From Paenibacillus sp. OVF10 (lineage in GTDB: Bacteria > Bacillota > Bacilli > Paenibacillales > Paenibacillaceae), in contig CP094668.1 in the NCBI GenBank assembly GCA_022836915.1, positions 5,270,001-5,334,000 on the forward strand: DNA of 64,000 nt. The letters run 5' to 3'. Both the position numbers and the translations under genes were made by a program. Positions within the stretch are counted from its first letter, which is position 1; every line of letters begins with the position of its first letter. The notes beneath the pieces are model-generated. The model was not told the DNA's origin, searched no databases, and saw only the letters and a list, made by a program, of their open reading frames with translations. Positions 35,282 to 46,135 of this stretch are shown here, piece by piece.

Positions 35282-36597
35282 ATCGTTTTCCTTTTTCATC
35301 ATCACACCAGCATCTTGTAACATCCATTCAATGAAGCAACCGTAACCCGATTTTGGATCATTCACGAATACATGAGTAACTGCACCGATCAACTTACCAT
35401 TTTGTACAATGGGGCTGCCACTCATCCCTTGAACGATACCTCCGGTCTTATCCAGCAGTTTCGGGTCCGTGATTCGAAGTACAAGACCTTTTGTTGCTGG
35501 CTCGGTTTGATCTGCCACATGAACAATGTCAATCGAGAAGCGTTCAACTTGTTGGCCGTCAACCACGGTAAGTATTTCGGCCGGTCCTTCTTTGACTTCA
35601 TGAGAAAAAGCGACGGGAATACCTTTCGAATACAGACTGTGCTCAGGATTTCCGGACATTTTACCAAAGATGCCAAAAGCCGTATTACGTTCAATATTGC
35701 CCAGAATTTTGCTTTCCTTGAGGAAATGAGCACGTTTTTCACCCGGATCACCGGTCTCACTTTTAGAAATGGACGTCACATTAGACTGAACAATCTGACC
35801 ACTACCTACAACAATAGATGTTTGTGTGTTCATATCTGTAATGACATGGCCCAGTGCGCCGTATACGCCCTGATCTGGAGCATAGAAGGTAAGTGTGCCA
35901 ACACCGGCTGCAGAATCACGAATGTACAATCCAAGCCTCCACGCTTGATCCTCGGAGTCATACGCCGGAGTTAATCGTGTCTTCACCGTTTCCTTACCAC
36001 GTTTCAAAACAACATCAATACCTTTTTTACTTTTCCCTGCAAGTTCAACGGCCTCAGAGACACCCGCCACACCATCAAGGCGTTTACCATCCATATGCGT
36101 AATCAGATCTCCGAGCTTAATGCCTGCTGTTTCTCCTGGCGATACACGCTCATCCTGCCCAGAGTGGACCAGATGATGACCTACAACCAGAATGCCTGCC
36201 GATTTAACTTTGACGCCAATCGTTTGACCCCGGGTACAACACGCAAATCCGGTATCACATTCACATGGACTGTTTTGACCGGAATTTTACCCCACAACTT
36301 CAACGTTAATTTGGCATGTCCCGTCTGTTGAGGGTGAAGATGCAAAGGTTGTTGCCTGGTAACATGCATCGCTGCCTGATCATCCAAACCAACGATATCA
36401 GGACGATCTACAACGGCGCTTGAAGCAGCAGGTACAGCGAGCCGGACATCCGCTTGCCTGCCAGCAAACACTTGCAATTCATCCGGCAGTGAAGCATAAC
36501 TTTGCACAGGCTGAATGGCCTGGCTAATCACACAAAGAAAGAAGGCAAATAAAAGACCTAGCAATTTCTTCCTGAGGGGGAATTCAATGGCTGTCAC
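35261..36597 (-). CDS. spoIVB: SpoIVB, forespore serine peptidase (frameshifted in this sequence)
   Basis: S55 peptidase secreted from the forespore that triggers pro-sigma-K processing. Hydrophobic N-terminal helix (KKLLGLLFAFFLCVISQAI), a PDZ region (VSPGETAGIKLGDLITHMDG) and the peptidase domain with GALGHVITDM (His) and GIVQGMSGSPIVQNG (Ser). The frame breaks at the G run 36228-36231; one G restores RVVPGGQTIGVKVKSAGILV. The start is uncertain: GTG at 36597 is downstream of a candidate promoter, while ATG codons at 36690 and 36711 overlap recN. It lies between recN and spo0A. Confidence 0.9.
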
Positions 36598-36649
36598 ACT
36601 CCCTTTGCTTCTTTCGCTTGACGAAAGGTGGTCGCCAATTGCGTACCTA

Positions 36650-36680
36650 TAAGATAACCTCGCCCCCAGGCTTTTATTAC
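36650..36680 (-). promoter_or_regulatory. candidate sigma-F/G promoter for spoIVB
   Basis: Minus strand GTAATA (36675-36680), 15-base spacer, GGTTATCTTA (36650-36659), which resembles forespore -35 and GGnnAnnnT -10 elements. The same GTAATA appears before spoVAA. It supports a start downstream of 36650. Confidence 0.4.
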
Positions 36681-36682
36681 TG

Positions 36683-38425
36683 TCAATCATTACGCCAGCC
36701 GTCCGTTTCACCCTTTTTGGCTTCCGCCAAATTCAGCATTTCCTGTGCGTGATGCAGCGTTTTTTCTGTAATTTCCACGCCGCCCAGCATACGTGCCAAT
36801 TCCTTCACTCTGCCTTCGTCTGACAGCGATTCCACCTGCGTCATCGTCCGTCCATCGTAGACATGTTTCTCAATGAGATACTGATGATCTGCCATACAAG
36901 CCACTTGTGGTAAGTGAGTTATTGAGAAAACCTGACAAGTTGAAGACAAGCGGAACAGTTTTTCCGCAATGGATTGAGCTGCTCTACCACTAACTCCGGT
37001 ATCAACTTCATCAAAAATCAACACAGGTATCCGGTCATGTCGCGCAAAGATACTCTTCATCGCCAGCATCATTCTCGACAACTCACCACCTGAAGCAATC
37101 TTGCCAAGTGGTCGTAATGGCTCGCCCGGGTTAGGTGAGATCAGGAATTCCGCATTGTCCGCACCCTGACGATTCAGACGAATACGGCGTCCATTCCATT
37201 CAATGCCCTTCGGATCTTCGAAAGGAGTAATCTGAACACGAAGCGTAGTCCGTTCCATTTGCAGATCCTTGAGCTCGCTTTCCACCTGTGCAGCAAGTTC
37301 CTCAGCGCATTGTTTACGAACCTTGCTGAGTTCTTCAGCAGATTCCATCACAAGGTTAAGCATTTTGTCACGTTCAGCTCGCAATTTCTCCAGCCGTTCG
37401 TCTTTGTTCTCCAGTTGGTCGGTTTCATGGCTAATCTGATCATAATAACTCAGAATAAGTTCAACACTGTCCCCGTATTTCCGTCTGAGGCCAGAAATCA
37501 GATTCAGCCTTTGCTCCACTTCTTCCAGCCTTGCCGGATTAAATTCAATCTTCTCCCGGTAATCCCTTAACTGAAATGTTGCATCTTCCAATTGATAAAA
37601 TGCGGATTGCAGCTGTTCTACGATTGGTTGCAGTCCTTTGCTATCATATCCAGAAATGTCTTCAATTCTTGAAAGGGCAATGCTCACAGCTTCAAGTCCG
37701 CGTTGACCACTGAGCAGATCATATGCACCAGCAACACTGTCCATCATTTTCTCACTATGGGATAGTTTGACCCGTTCTTCCCCGAGTAATTCATCCTCGC
37801 CTCGTGTAAGGCTTGCTGCTGCGATCTCCTCAAGCTGAAAGCGATACATGTCCAAGAGTTGATATGCCCGCTGACTGGACTCCTGAAGCGCACGCAGTTC
37901 TTTTTCAGCCGTGATAAACTTGCTGTAACGCTCCTGATACTTCGCTTTGACAGGTCCTATTACTTCCGAGCCATAAGTATCGAGAAGCCCCAGATGGCTC
38001 TCTGCACGCAGCAAACTCTGATGTTCATGTTGTCCATGAATATTGATCAGCTTCTCGCCTACTTCCCGCAGCATGGTCAGATTGACCAATTGCCCATTAA
38101 TGCGGGACGTACTTTTCCCCTGTGTGTTCAGTTCACGTCGAATGACCAGATGCTCTTCCGGCTCACAGTGGATACCGAGCTTCTCTAATGTCTGCCAGAC
38201 CGGATGACTTGGTTCCATCTCGAACAAGGCTTCCATCTCTGCCTTCTCACATCCGTACCGGATCAGATCAGCTGAACTTCGTCCACCAGCAATTAAGCCA
38301 AGTGCATCTATAATAATCGACTTTCCTGCACCCGTTTCACCTGAGAGTACATGGAATCCCGGATGGAATACAACGTCCACTTCTTCCACCACAGCCAGAT
38401 TACGAATCGATAACGTAACTAACAT
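36683..38425 (-). CDS. recN: DNA repair ATPase RecN
   Basis: SMC-like protein of double-strand break repair. About 580 residues: Walker A FHVLSGETGAGKSIIIDALG at the N-terminus, central coiled coils, RINGQLVNL/DTYG regions, and the C-terminal ABC signature GKIASGGELSRMMLAMK followed by Walker B IPVLIFDEVDTGVSGRAAQ. ATG at 38425 (MLVTLSIRN) after GGAGGTG is chosen over GTG at 38437. It lies between argR and spoIVB, the usual order. Confidence 0.95.
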   Translation of the reverse strand: MLVTLSIRNLAVVEEVDVVFHPGFHVLSGETGAGKSIIIDALGLIAGGRSSADLIRYGCEKAEMEALFEMEPSHPVWQTLEKLGIHCEPEEHLVIRRELNTQGKSTSRINGQLVNLTMLREVGEKLINIHGQHEHQSLLRAESHLGLLDTYGSEVIGPVKAKYQERYSKFITAEKELRALQESSQRAYQLLDMYRFQLEEIAAASLTRGEDELLGEERVKLSHSEKMMDSVAGAYDLLSGQRGLEAVSIALSRIEDISGYDSKGLQPIVEQLQSAFYQLEDATFQLRDYREKIEFNPARLEEVEQRLNLISGLRRKYGDSVELILSYYDQISHETDQLENKDERLEKLRAERDKMLNLVMESAEELSKVRKQCAEELAAQVESELKDLQMERTTLRVQITPFEDPKGIEWNGRRIRLNRQGADNAEFLISPNPGEPLRPLGKIASGGELSRMMLAMKSIFARHDRIPVLIFDEVDTGVSGRAAQSIAEKLFRLSSTCQVFSITHLPQVACMADHQYLIEKHVYDGRTMTQVESLSDEGRVKELARMLGGVEITEKTLHHAQEMLNLAEAKKGETDGWRND

Positions 38426-38480
38426 CTGCAAAAACACCTCCGGATGACTAACTCAGAAATTATGTTTTTGAACCATTGCT

Positions 38481-38930
38481 TTAAGCAATATAACCCATGA
38501 TGCGTTCAATAACGGTCACGCTGTTACCTTCAGTCCGGCAGATAATCAGAATGGTATCATCTCCACAGATCGTCCCCATGACTTCATTCCATTCAATATT
38601 ATCAAGCAAAGCTGCAATGGAGTTTGCTGTTCCCGGCAAACATTTCATCACAACCAGATTGTTTGTGTGATCAATGTGCAAGAAGTTGTCAACGAGTGCA
38701 CGCTTCAACTTTTGAATCGGATTGTATCGTTGATCTGTTGGCAAAGAGTACTTATATCTGCCATCATCCATCGGAATCTTGATTAACAGAAGTTCCTTGA
38801 TATCTCGGGATACCGTCGCCTGAGTCACCTGAAAACCTGATTTGCGTAGTGCTTCAACCAGATCATCCTGGGTCTCAATTTCATTTTGACTAATGATTTC
38901 ACGAATCTTGATGTGCCTTTGTCCTTTCAT
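38481..38930 (-). CDS. argR: arginine repressor ArgR/AhrC
   Basis: 149 residues: N-terminal winged helix ([38 protein letters not shown]) and C-terminal hexamer/arginine domain with [14 protein letters not shown] and [17 protein letters not shown] at 38930 follows ACTGGAGG. It lies between tlyA and recN, matching B. subtilis ahrC. Confidence 0.95.
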   Translation of the reverse strand: MKGQRHIKIREIISQNEIETQDDLVEALRKSGFQVTQATVSRDIKELLLIKIPMDDGRYKYSLPTDQRYNPIQKLKRALVDNFLHIDHTNNLVVMKCLPGTANSIAALLDNIEWNEVMGTICGDDTILIICRTEGNSVTVIERIMGYIA

Positions 38931-39014
38931 ACATGCCTCCAGTTAAATGTATTGCAATAAAGCAGCATTTGTAATTCGCCGCAGACTTTGCCCTGCAATG
39001 TTTATTCTTTTATA

Positions 39015-39500
39015 TTAGTCCAGATCATCCCCATCATACACATCTTCCTGATAGTCCATGAGCCTGATTAACTTAATATCGGAATCCTCCACGTCAACAT
39101 ACAGCAATCCTTCACAGCCAGGATATAACAACAGATAATTGAGGAAGCGATCCCTTAGCGCAGGGCCGGTCATTTCAATTGGCTGCCTGCGACGAGACGT
39201 TTTCACCAGGTATCTGAGATCCTCACGTTCTGCAACATAATCAATGAATAATCTGCTGTAATAAACGGATTCATTGGCCTCAAAAGCCAAAGGAACTTTC
39301 ATTTTGCCACCGATGACTTCGTAACCCTGTGCTTCAAGCAACTCCAAGGCCGGGGAATCCTGAATCTTCACGTTCAGTTGCATTCCAGACAAGCTTACCG
39401 GTATCGGTCGGTTCACCCAATTACGTAAGCCAAAGAACAGCCACAAGATCAAACAGACAGCAAGTATACCTATAACGATTGTGTCATATTGACCATCCAT
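39015..39500 (-). CDS. single-pass membrane protein of unknown function
   Basis: 161 residues: one N-terminal transmembrane helix (about 9-26, VIGILAVCLILWLFFGLRNW) and a soluble domain (MQLNVKIQDSPALELLEAQG; RDRFLNYLLLYPGCEGLLYV) with an acidic end (YDGDDLD). No family recognised. It lies between tlyA and argR in a same-strand run, so it is probably co-transcribed with them. Confidence 0.75.
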   Translation of the reverse strand: MDGQYDTIVIGILAVCLILWLFFGLRNWVNRPIPVSLSGMQLNVKIQDSPALELLEAQGYEVIGGKMKVPLAFEANESVYYSRLFIDYVAEREDLRYLVKTSRRRQPIEMTGPALRDRFLNYLLLYPGCEGLLYVDVEDSDIKLIRLMDYQEDVYDGDDLD

Positions 39501-39584
39501 TATCGCTCACCTCGAAGACATATTCGAGGTTCAGTAACGATTTCCCTTTACGTCAATCACCTTTCCAGCGAAAAGAAACCCATC

Positions 39585-40430
39585 TTATGATGAGTTTCCC
39601 GTAAATGTATGAGCTGCTTCCTTTGCAACTTGCTCTGCAAGTGCATCAAGTGAAGCTGGATCGTTCTCTGGTTGTGTTGCCTCTGGTTCTTCCAGACGCC
39701 AATGAGCGAGAAATTCTATATTACCTTCTCCACCGGTTATCGGGGAGAAAGTTAAACTCTGCAAATGCAAACCAAGTTGACTGGCAAAATGAAGCATCGT
39801 CTGCAATACATCCTTGTGTACTTTCGTATCACGTACTACACCGGACTTGCCTACTTTTTCACGTCCTGCCTCAAATTGAGGTTTAATCAATGCAACGATA
39901 TCTGCAGGTTGTTTCAAAAGAGCCAGGAGTGGCGGTAATATGATTCGCAGTGAAATGAACGACACATCAATGCTCGCAAAGTTCGGCACTGGTCCCGTTA
40001 GATCTTCCGGAGTCACATAGCGAAAGTTGGTTCGTTCCATAACAGTAACCCGCTCATCATTACGCAAAGACCAGTCGAGCTGATTATAACCCACATCAAT
40101 CGCGTAGACGTGAGACGCGCCATGCTGTAGTGCACAATCCGTAAATCCACCGGTGGATGAACCAATGTCGAGCATGACAAGTCCATTCATATCAAGGCCG
40201 AAATGGCGGATCGCTTTTTCGAGCTTCAATCCGCCTCTGCCGACATAGGGATGTACCGAGCCTTTAACTTTCAGCTCGGCTTCCCTTGGAATTTTCATGC
40301 CCGCCTTTTCGATCGGCTCATTATTGGCATACACCAGTCCAGCCATGATTGCGGCTTTTGCCTTCTCACGACTTTCATAATAGCCCTGCTCAACCAGCAG
40401 AACATCAATTCGTTCTTTCGGGAGTGACAT
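39585..40430 (-). CDS. tlyA: TlyA-family rRNA methyltransferase (YqxC)
   Basis: 281 residues: N-terminal S4 RNA-binding domain (ERIDVLLVEQGYYESREKAK, AIMAGLVYANN) and an FtsJ-like SAM methyltransferase domain (YVGRGGLKLEKAIRHFGLDM; MLDIGSSTGGFTDCALQHGA). TlyA proteins are 2'-O-methyltransferases of rRNA in Mycobacterium; the Bacillales homologue has the same fold. The acidic C-terminal extension of about 40 residues is unusual but ordinary in composition. It lies downstream of dxs. Confidence 0.9.
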   Translation of the reverse strand: MSLPKERIDVLLVEQGYYESREKAKAAIMAGLVYANNEPIEKAGMKIPREAELKVKGSVHPYVGRGGLKLEKAIRHFGLDMNGLVMLDIGSSTGGFTDCALQHGASHVYAIDVGYNQLDWSLRNDERVTVMERTNFRYVTPEDLTGPVPNFASIDVSFISLRIILPPLLALLKQPADIVALIKPQFEAGREKVGKSGVVRDTKVHKDVLQTMLHFASQLGLHLQSLTFSPITGGEGNIEFLAHWRLEEPEATQPENDPASLDALAEQVAKEAAHTFTGNSS

Positions 40431-40452
40431 GTCTGTCTCCTATCATGTAAAT

Positions 40453-42359
40453 TTACGAAGGAAAACGTGTTTTGGGGATGCCGTAAGATGATTGAACAGC
40501 CATCTTGCGTAGTTCAGCACATACATTCTCAACGGTAAGACCCACTTCCTCACGTTGTTCCTTAATACTGCCATGCTCGATGAAGCGATCCGGAATCCCC
40601 ATCAATTGTACATGAACATCATGTAGTCCCTGCTCTGCATAAAACTCCAGCACTGCACTACCCATGCTACCTGCTTGGGATGTTTCTTCAAGTACAATCA
40701 ATTTGGTGCCTCGAACAGCTAATTCACGCAACATCTGCTCATCAAGAGGTTTCAGGAAGCGAGCGTTGATTACGCCTGCTGTGATACCTTCCCGCTTCAC
40801 CATCTCTGCTGCTTCTTCTGCAAGCTGCACCATCGATCCTGAAGCGATGACAGCATATCCTTCCGATGGACGCAGTTGCTCCCATGATCCAATCGGAATC
40901 GGAACAAGTACATCATCCAGAGGTACACCCACCACATTGTTTCGTGGATAACGGTAAGCAATTGGACCTTCATTATAATCAAGCGCCGTTTTCATCATAT
41001 GACGCAATTCATTTTCGTCTTTTGGCATCATCAGAACGATATTTGGAATATGGCGCATAAATGCCACATCGTATACCCCTTGATGTGTTTCCCCATCCGG
41101 ACCAACAAACCCGGCACGGTCAATAGCAAACATCACGTTAGCATTATGACGGCAAATATCATGTACAATCTGATCATATGCACGTTGCATAAACGTAGAA
41201 TACACGGCAAAGACCGGTTTCAAGCCTTCCATAGCCAGCGCAGCACACATGGTTGCCGCATGTTGTTCTGCGATCCCTACGTCAATCATGCGGTCCGGAA
41301 ATTCCTTACTAAATGGAATAAGACCTGATCCTGTAGGCATTGCTGGCGTTACAGCTACGATCCGCTTATCCTGCTTAGCAAGATCAATTAACGTTTGACC
41401 AAACACTTCCGTGTACATCGGTTTTCCGACTGCCTTCAGCACTTGACCGGATTCAATTTTGTACGGAGAAATCCCGTGCCACTTGTGCGAATCGGCTTCT
41501 GCTGGCTGATAACCTTTGCCTTTGGTCGTGAGCACATGAACGAGCACAGGACCATCAACGTTATCTGCCTGTTTGAAGGTTTCAATCAATTTGGGAATAT
41601 CGTGCCCATCAATCGGTCCCAAATACGTGAAGCCCAGTTCTTCGAAAAGAACACCTGGTACCATCATATATTTGACACTATCTTTGATCCAGCTTGCCGA
41701 TTTGGCCAAACGATCCCCAATAGCTGGGATTTTTTGAGCATCCCCTCGACATCATCTTTCGCTTTCAGATAATGACGATCCGAACGAATCTTGCTCAAAT
41801 ATTTATGCATGGCCCCAACGTTTGGAGCAATGGACATTTCATTATCATTCAGAATAACCATCAGTTTTCTCTGCTCATGACCAATATGATTGAGAGCCTC
41901 AAAAGCCATACCACCTGTAAGCGCTCCATCACCAATCATCGCGATAACTTGGTTGTCCTCACCCTTCAGATCACGTGCAAGGGCCATCCCCATCGCAGCG
42001 GACAATGAAGTACTGCTGTGTCCAGCTTCCCATACATCATGTTCGCTTTCGTTGCGTTTGACAAATCCGCACAGGCCATTATGTTGACGCAATGTATCAA
42101 AACGATCCATACGCCCTGTCAGGACTTTATGCACATAAGCCTGATGCCCTACATCAAAAATCATTTTATCTGCTGGACTGTTATAGCAGTAATGCAGGGC
42201 TACCGTGAGCTCAACCACGCCTAAGTTGGGTGCGAGATGCCCACCTGTAACAGACAGTTTCTCAATCAGAAACTGCCGGATCTCTGCCGATAAAAGGGCA
42301 AGATCATCCTGAGACATCGACTTTAGATCACTGGGTTGTTTAATTTGTGGAAGCAGCAC
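40453..42359 (-). CDS. dxs: 1-deoxy-D-xylulose-5-phosphate synthase (frameshifted in this sequence)
   Basis: First enzyme of the MEP isoprenoid pathway. About 635 residues after repair: thiamine site [51 protein letters not shown] with ILNDNEMSI, then the pyrimidine-binding domain ([40 protein letters not shown]) and transketolase C domain. The frame breaks at the A run 41730-41735; adding A gives [20 protein letters not shown]. As an essential gene this is very likely a sequencing deletion. It follows ispA. Confidence 0.94.
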
Positions 42360-42641
42360 GAGAATCTCCCGCTTTCCTAGATTGTTTAGTTATTGTTGTA
42401 AATCGATATATACATTATGAATCAAATGACATTAAATCATTATAACATAAAAGAACAAGAATCATAATTTACTGCACTATACTCCCGATAACGAGCATTC
42501 TCGCCAGCAAGTTATTTAAAATTCTTCTCCATATGTATTCCCGCATCCACTCGGGACAGACTTTTTCCATCTACTCGGAAAAAGGACATTACATTCATTA
42601 CACGGTTATACAGATTTTGAAACAGCACTTTTTATCAGAAT

Positions 42642-43544
42642 CTAATGGTCTCGACGCATCAGGTAATCTGCAATTTCCAGCAATCTGGATGCATCAGGTA
42701 ACTCAGCTCTTTCGAGTGCGTCTTTTGCAGATTGGGTAAGGGATTTCACCTCAGCTACAGAAGCCTCCATGCCAATAAAATAAGGATATGTTACCTTCTG
42801 CTGATTCACATCGCTCTGTGTTTTCTTGCCCATCTTCTGCTCGTCGCCCGTCAGGTCGAGAATATCATCCTGAATCTGGAACGCCAGCCCCAGATCACGG
42901 CCAAACACACGTAAGGCTTCCAATTGTCCTTCCGTTGCTCCACCGATTCGTGCTCCAGCAATGAGTGAGAAAACAATCAGGTCACCTGTTTTGTGCAAAT
43001 GAATATATTGAAGCTGTGAAAGATCGGTCATGCCTTGCTCGCCTTCCATATCCGCAACTTGGCCGCCGACCATGCCTCTTGCTCCAGCAAGTTCGGACAT
43101 GTCCTCTACGATGGACAGCAATGCATCTGCCGTCACACCGCTGCGACGACCCGCTTGAACTATGCTATAAAAAGCATGGGTTAGCAACGCATCGCCCGCC
43201 AATATGGCTGTTGCTTCACCATATACCTTATGATTCGTTAATTTTCCCCTGCGGTAATCATCATTATCCATAGCAGGCAGGTCGTCGTGGATCAGTGAAT
43301 AGGTATGAACCATCTCCACGGCGCAGGCTACCGGCATTGCAGCTGTACGCTGTGCACCGAAGGCTTCCGCCGCAGCAACGACCAGAAGAGGACGAAGGCG
43401 TTTGCCTCCGGCCATGAGTGAGTACTGCATCGCATCCGTCAACGATTGGGGTACATCCCAATGATCGGGAAGCGTGTGTTTCAACGCTTCTGTCACCTCA
43501 GCTGTGACCTCTTCGAGATATGCTTGAAACGAAGGACGATTACT
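42642..43544 (-). CDS. ispA: farnesyl diphosphate synthase-type polyprenyl synthetase
   Basis: 300 residues. It has both aspartate-rich motifs, DDLPAMDND and DDILDLTGDE, plus MAGGKRLRPLLVVAAAEAFG and HKTGDLIVFSLIAG. It builds C15 farnesyl diphosphate from DMAPP and IPP. ATG at 43544 (MSNRPSFQ) overlaps the xseB stop and is preferred to 43604. Order xseA-xseB-ispA-dxs is the normal Bacillales one. Confidence 0.93.
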   Translation of the reverse strand, partial: SNRPSFQAYLEEVTAEVTEALKHTLPDHWDVPQSLTDAMQYSLMAGGKRLRPLLVVAAAEAFGAQRTAAMPVACAVEMVHTYSLIHDDLPAMDNDDYRRGKLTNHKVYGEATAILAGDALLTHAFYSIVQAGRRSGVTADALLSIVEDMSELAGARGMVGGQVADMEGEQGMTDLSQLQYIHLHKTGDLIVFSLIAGARIGGATEGQLEALRVFGRDLGLAFQIQDDILDLTGDEQKMGKKTQSDVNQQKVTYPYFIGMEASVAEVKSLTQSAKDALERAELPDASRLLEIADYLMRRDH

Positions 43545-43797
43545 CATGGACTTCACCGCTCTCATCGTCAGCAGTTCCGAAAGGCTTCTTGCGAAGCTCT
43601 CCATCTTCTTCTACGATCATCTCGATCTTACGTTCCACTTGTTCCAGCTTCAGACCGCAAAGTTGCGAAAGTTTCATCCCGCGTTGAAACAGATCGATGG
43701 CCTGTTCCAACGGAACATCACCATGTTCCAGCTGACCTACGATGTCTTCCAATGCCGCCATTGCCTCTTCAAAATTCAATTCCGGTTCATTCGCCAT
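43540..43797 (-). CDS. xseB: exodeoxyribonuclease VII small subunit
   Basis: 85 residues with the family helix pattern FEEAMAALEDIVGQLEHGDV and LEQAIDLFQRGMKLSQLCGL, plus an acidic tail. Partner of XseA, with which it overlaps by 11 bases, and overlapping ispA at the other end, so all three are translationally coupled. Confidence 0.95.
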   Translation of the reverse strand: MANEPELNFEEAMAALEDIVGQLEHGDVPLEQAIDLFQRGMKLSQLCGLKLEQVERKIEMIVEEDGELRKKPFGTADDESGEVHE

Positions 43798-45151
43798 GGG
43801 TATTGTCGTCCTCCTTCATTCCCCAAACCTGACAGTCCAGCTGTCCGTCTGTTAATTTAATCTTAATTGAATCTCCAGGCTGTACATCCTTCGTGGACTT
43901 GATTAATCGCTGTTCCTGCTCGTCATAGACAAGGCTGTATCCCCGTGACATGACTTTAAGCGGGCTAAGCGCATCCAGATGCCGCACAGATGATTTCCAC
44001 TGTTGCTGCTTCGATCTGGTTATAGACCTGATCGCAAGTTCCAGTTGTCTGCGTGCTGCCGCATTCTCACGGCGTGCTGCATTGACCTGCTCACGAGGAT
44101 TGAATCGTTGCAGTGCTGCCCGCAAACGCTCTTGCTTCTCTCCTGTCCATTTCATACGCGTATCCACTGTTCTCAAAAGCCGTTGGTGCATCATATCCAG
44201 TCGTTCGGTGTGTTGCATCAAGGTACGTCTTGGATGAACCAGCACCGGCGAACGCTGTAATCTTGCTAGCCGTTCGCGATTATGTACAGCACGCTGACGC
44301 AAGCTATGCTGTAACTGGCGCTGACGTTGTCCGATCTGATCAAGCAACTCAGCTCGATTAGGTACAGCTAATTCAGCAGCTGCTGTAGGTGTAGCCGCAC
44401 GCAAATCGGCTGCAAAATCAGCAATAGTGAAGTCCGTTTCGTGCCCAACCGCAGAAATGACAGGAATATCCGAAGCAACTATTGCTCTTGCCACAATCTC
44501 CTCATTGAACGCCCACAATTCCTCCAGTGAACCGCCTCCACGTCCAACGATAAGTACATCGGCTTCTCCCATCCGATTCAGGTTGCCAATCGCTTTGACG
44601 ATGGAAGGTGCTGCACCCTTGCCTTGAACCAGAACAGGATACAAAACAACTTTGGCAGAAGGGTATCTGCGCTGGAGTGTGATCATGATGTCCCGCACCG
44701 CCGCTCCCGTCGGTGAAGTTACAACCCCGATGGTCTGTGGATAACAAGGGATCTGTCTTTTTCGAGAAGGTGAAAACAATCCTTCTTCCTCGAGCTTTTT
44801 CTTCAGCTGTTCGTATGCCAGATACAGACTTCCAATCCCGTCCGGCTGCATATGGGTAGCGTAGAATTGATACTGCCCATCCCGTTCATACACCGAGACA
44901 TTACCACGAGCAATAACCCTTGCACCCTCCTTCGGTACAAAGGGTAATCGCTGGTTATGGGACGCAAACATAATCGACTTAATCCGGCTGTCCTTGTCCT
45001 TCAATGTAAAATACATATGGCCGCTGGAGTGATGTGTGAAGTTCGAAATCTCCCCGCGTAGCCAAACGTCCGACAGGACCTGATCCGATTCTAGTTTCAT
45101 TCGTATATATCGGTTCAGGTCTTTGATGGAGTAGATCTTTTGATCTGCCAC
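43787..45151 (-). CDS. xseA: exodeoxyribonuclease VII large subunit
   Basis: About 454 residues: N-terminal OB fold (VWLRGEISNFTHHSSGHMYF), central catalytic domain with TSPTGAAVRDIMITLQRRYP, VGRGGGSLEELWAFNEE, AVGHETDFTIADFAADLRAA, then a long basic coiled coil. GTG at 45151 is 8 bases after AGGG and preferred; the TTG at 45157 is also possible. It follows folD almost directly. Confidence 0.94.
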   Translation of the reverse strand: MADQKIYSIKDLNRYIRMKLESDQVLSDVWLRGEISNFTHHSSGHMYFTLKDKDSRIKSIMFASHNQRLPFVPKEGARVIARGNVSVYERDGQYQFYATHMQPDGIGSLYLAYEQLKKKLEEEGLFSPSRKRQIPCYPQTIGVVTSPTGAAVRDIMITLQRRYPSAKVVLYPVLVQGKGAAPSIVKAIGNLNRMGEADVLIVGRGGGSLEELWAFNEEIVARAIVASDIPVISAVGHETDFTIADFAADLRAATPTAAAELAVPNRAELLDQIGQRQRQLQHSLRQRAVHNRERLARLQRSPVLVHPRRTLMQHTERLDMMHQRLLRTVDTRMKWTGEKQERLRAALQRFNPREQVNAARRENAAARRQLELAIRSITRSKQQQWKSSVRHLDALSPLKVMSRGYSLVYDEQEQRLIKSTKDVQPGDSIKIKLTDGQLDCQVWGMKEDDNTHGE

Positions 45152-45161
45152 AGACAAAACC

Positions 45162-46018
45162 CTAGGCCAATCCGTGAGCGCGCTTGGCAGCGATCAATGT
45201 ATTTTGCATCAGCATTGTGATTGTCATCGGGCCAACACCACCAGGAACCGGTGTAATTGGACCAGAAACTTCTTTCACACTCTCAAAATCAACGTCTCCT
45301 GCCAGTTTGCCATTCTCCAAACGGTTCATGCCGACATCAATAACAACAGCACCCGGTTTCACAAAATCAGCATCCACAAAATTGGCACGGCCGATGGCTA
45401 CAACTAGAATGTCCGCCTGGCGTGTAATTTCTTTCATGTTGGCTGTACGGGAATGACACATCGTTACCGTTGCATTCTCACGTTGGAGCAACAGGGATAC
45501 CGGTTTGCCGACAATATTGCTTCTTCCGATGACTACCGCATGTTTACCGGACATTTCCAGTCCAGTACGCTTGATAAGTTCGATTACACCAGCAGGGGTA
45601 CATGGAAGCAGACTATCGTCTCCAATAACAAGATTACCAACATTGACTGGATGGAATCCGTCTACGTCTTTATCTACGGCAATTGCATCAATGACCGCTT
45701 TCTCTTCGATATGTTTCGGTAGTGGGAGTTGAACCAAAATTCCGTTTATGGATTGTTGATTGTTCAGCTTGTCCACCAGCGCAAGCAGATCTTCTTGGGA
45801 CGTATCTGCATCCAAGCGATGCACTTCGGAGTAGAAACCGAGGTCGTGACATGCTTTTTCTTTATTACGCACATAGACTTGGGATGCCGGATCTTCCCCG
45901 ACGAGCACAACAGCCAGACCAGGTACTACCCCTGTTCGCTAAGCTGTTTCACTTCTGTTGTCATGCTTGCGCGGATCTCTTGGGATACTTCTTTACCGTT
46001 AATAATAGATGCTGTCAT
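45162..46018 (-). CDS. folD: methylenetetrahydrofolate dehydrogenase/cyclohydrolase FolD (frameshifted in this sequence)
   Basis: Bifunctional folate enzyme, about 285 residues after repair. ATG at 46018 after AAGGGAGAGAG reads [20 protein letters not shown] and then breaks at the G run 45929-45932; one G gives [20 protein letters not shown]. Other motifs: [13 protein letters not shown] (catalytic Lys), [32 protein letters not shown] (NADP site), [16 protein letters not shown]. Essential function argues for a sequencing deletion. Confidence 0.93.
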
Positions 46019-46052
46019 TGTACTCTCTCTCCCTTATGTGAATATAAATTTA

Positions 46053-46114
46053 GAGGTTGTTCAAAAAAACCGCTTTTGATTACGAAGGATACTGAAAACC
46101 GGTCCTTTTGAACA
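46053..46114. repeat. dispersed intergenic repeat B, short copy
   Basis: 62 bases from GAGGTTGTTCAAAAAAACCG to CCTTTTGAACA, sharing GCTTTTGATTACGAAGGAT and ACTGAAAACC with the long copy at 16282-16455 but lacking its internal part. Ends are inverted relative to each other, so the RNA can fold into a hairpin. Confidence 0.75.
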
Positions 46115-46135
46115 TGCTCCATAGTTAATCATAAC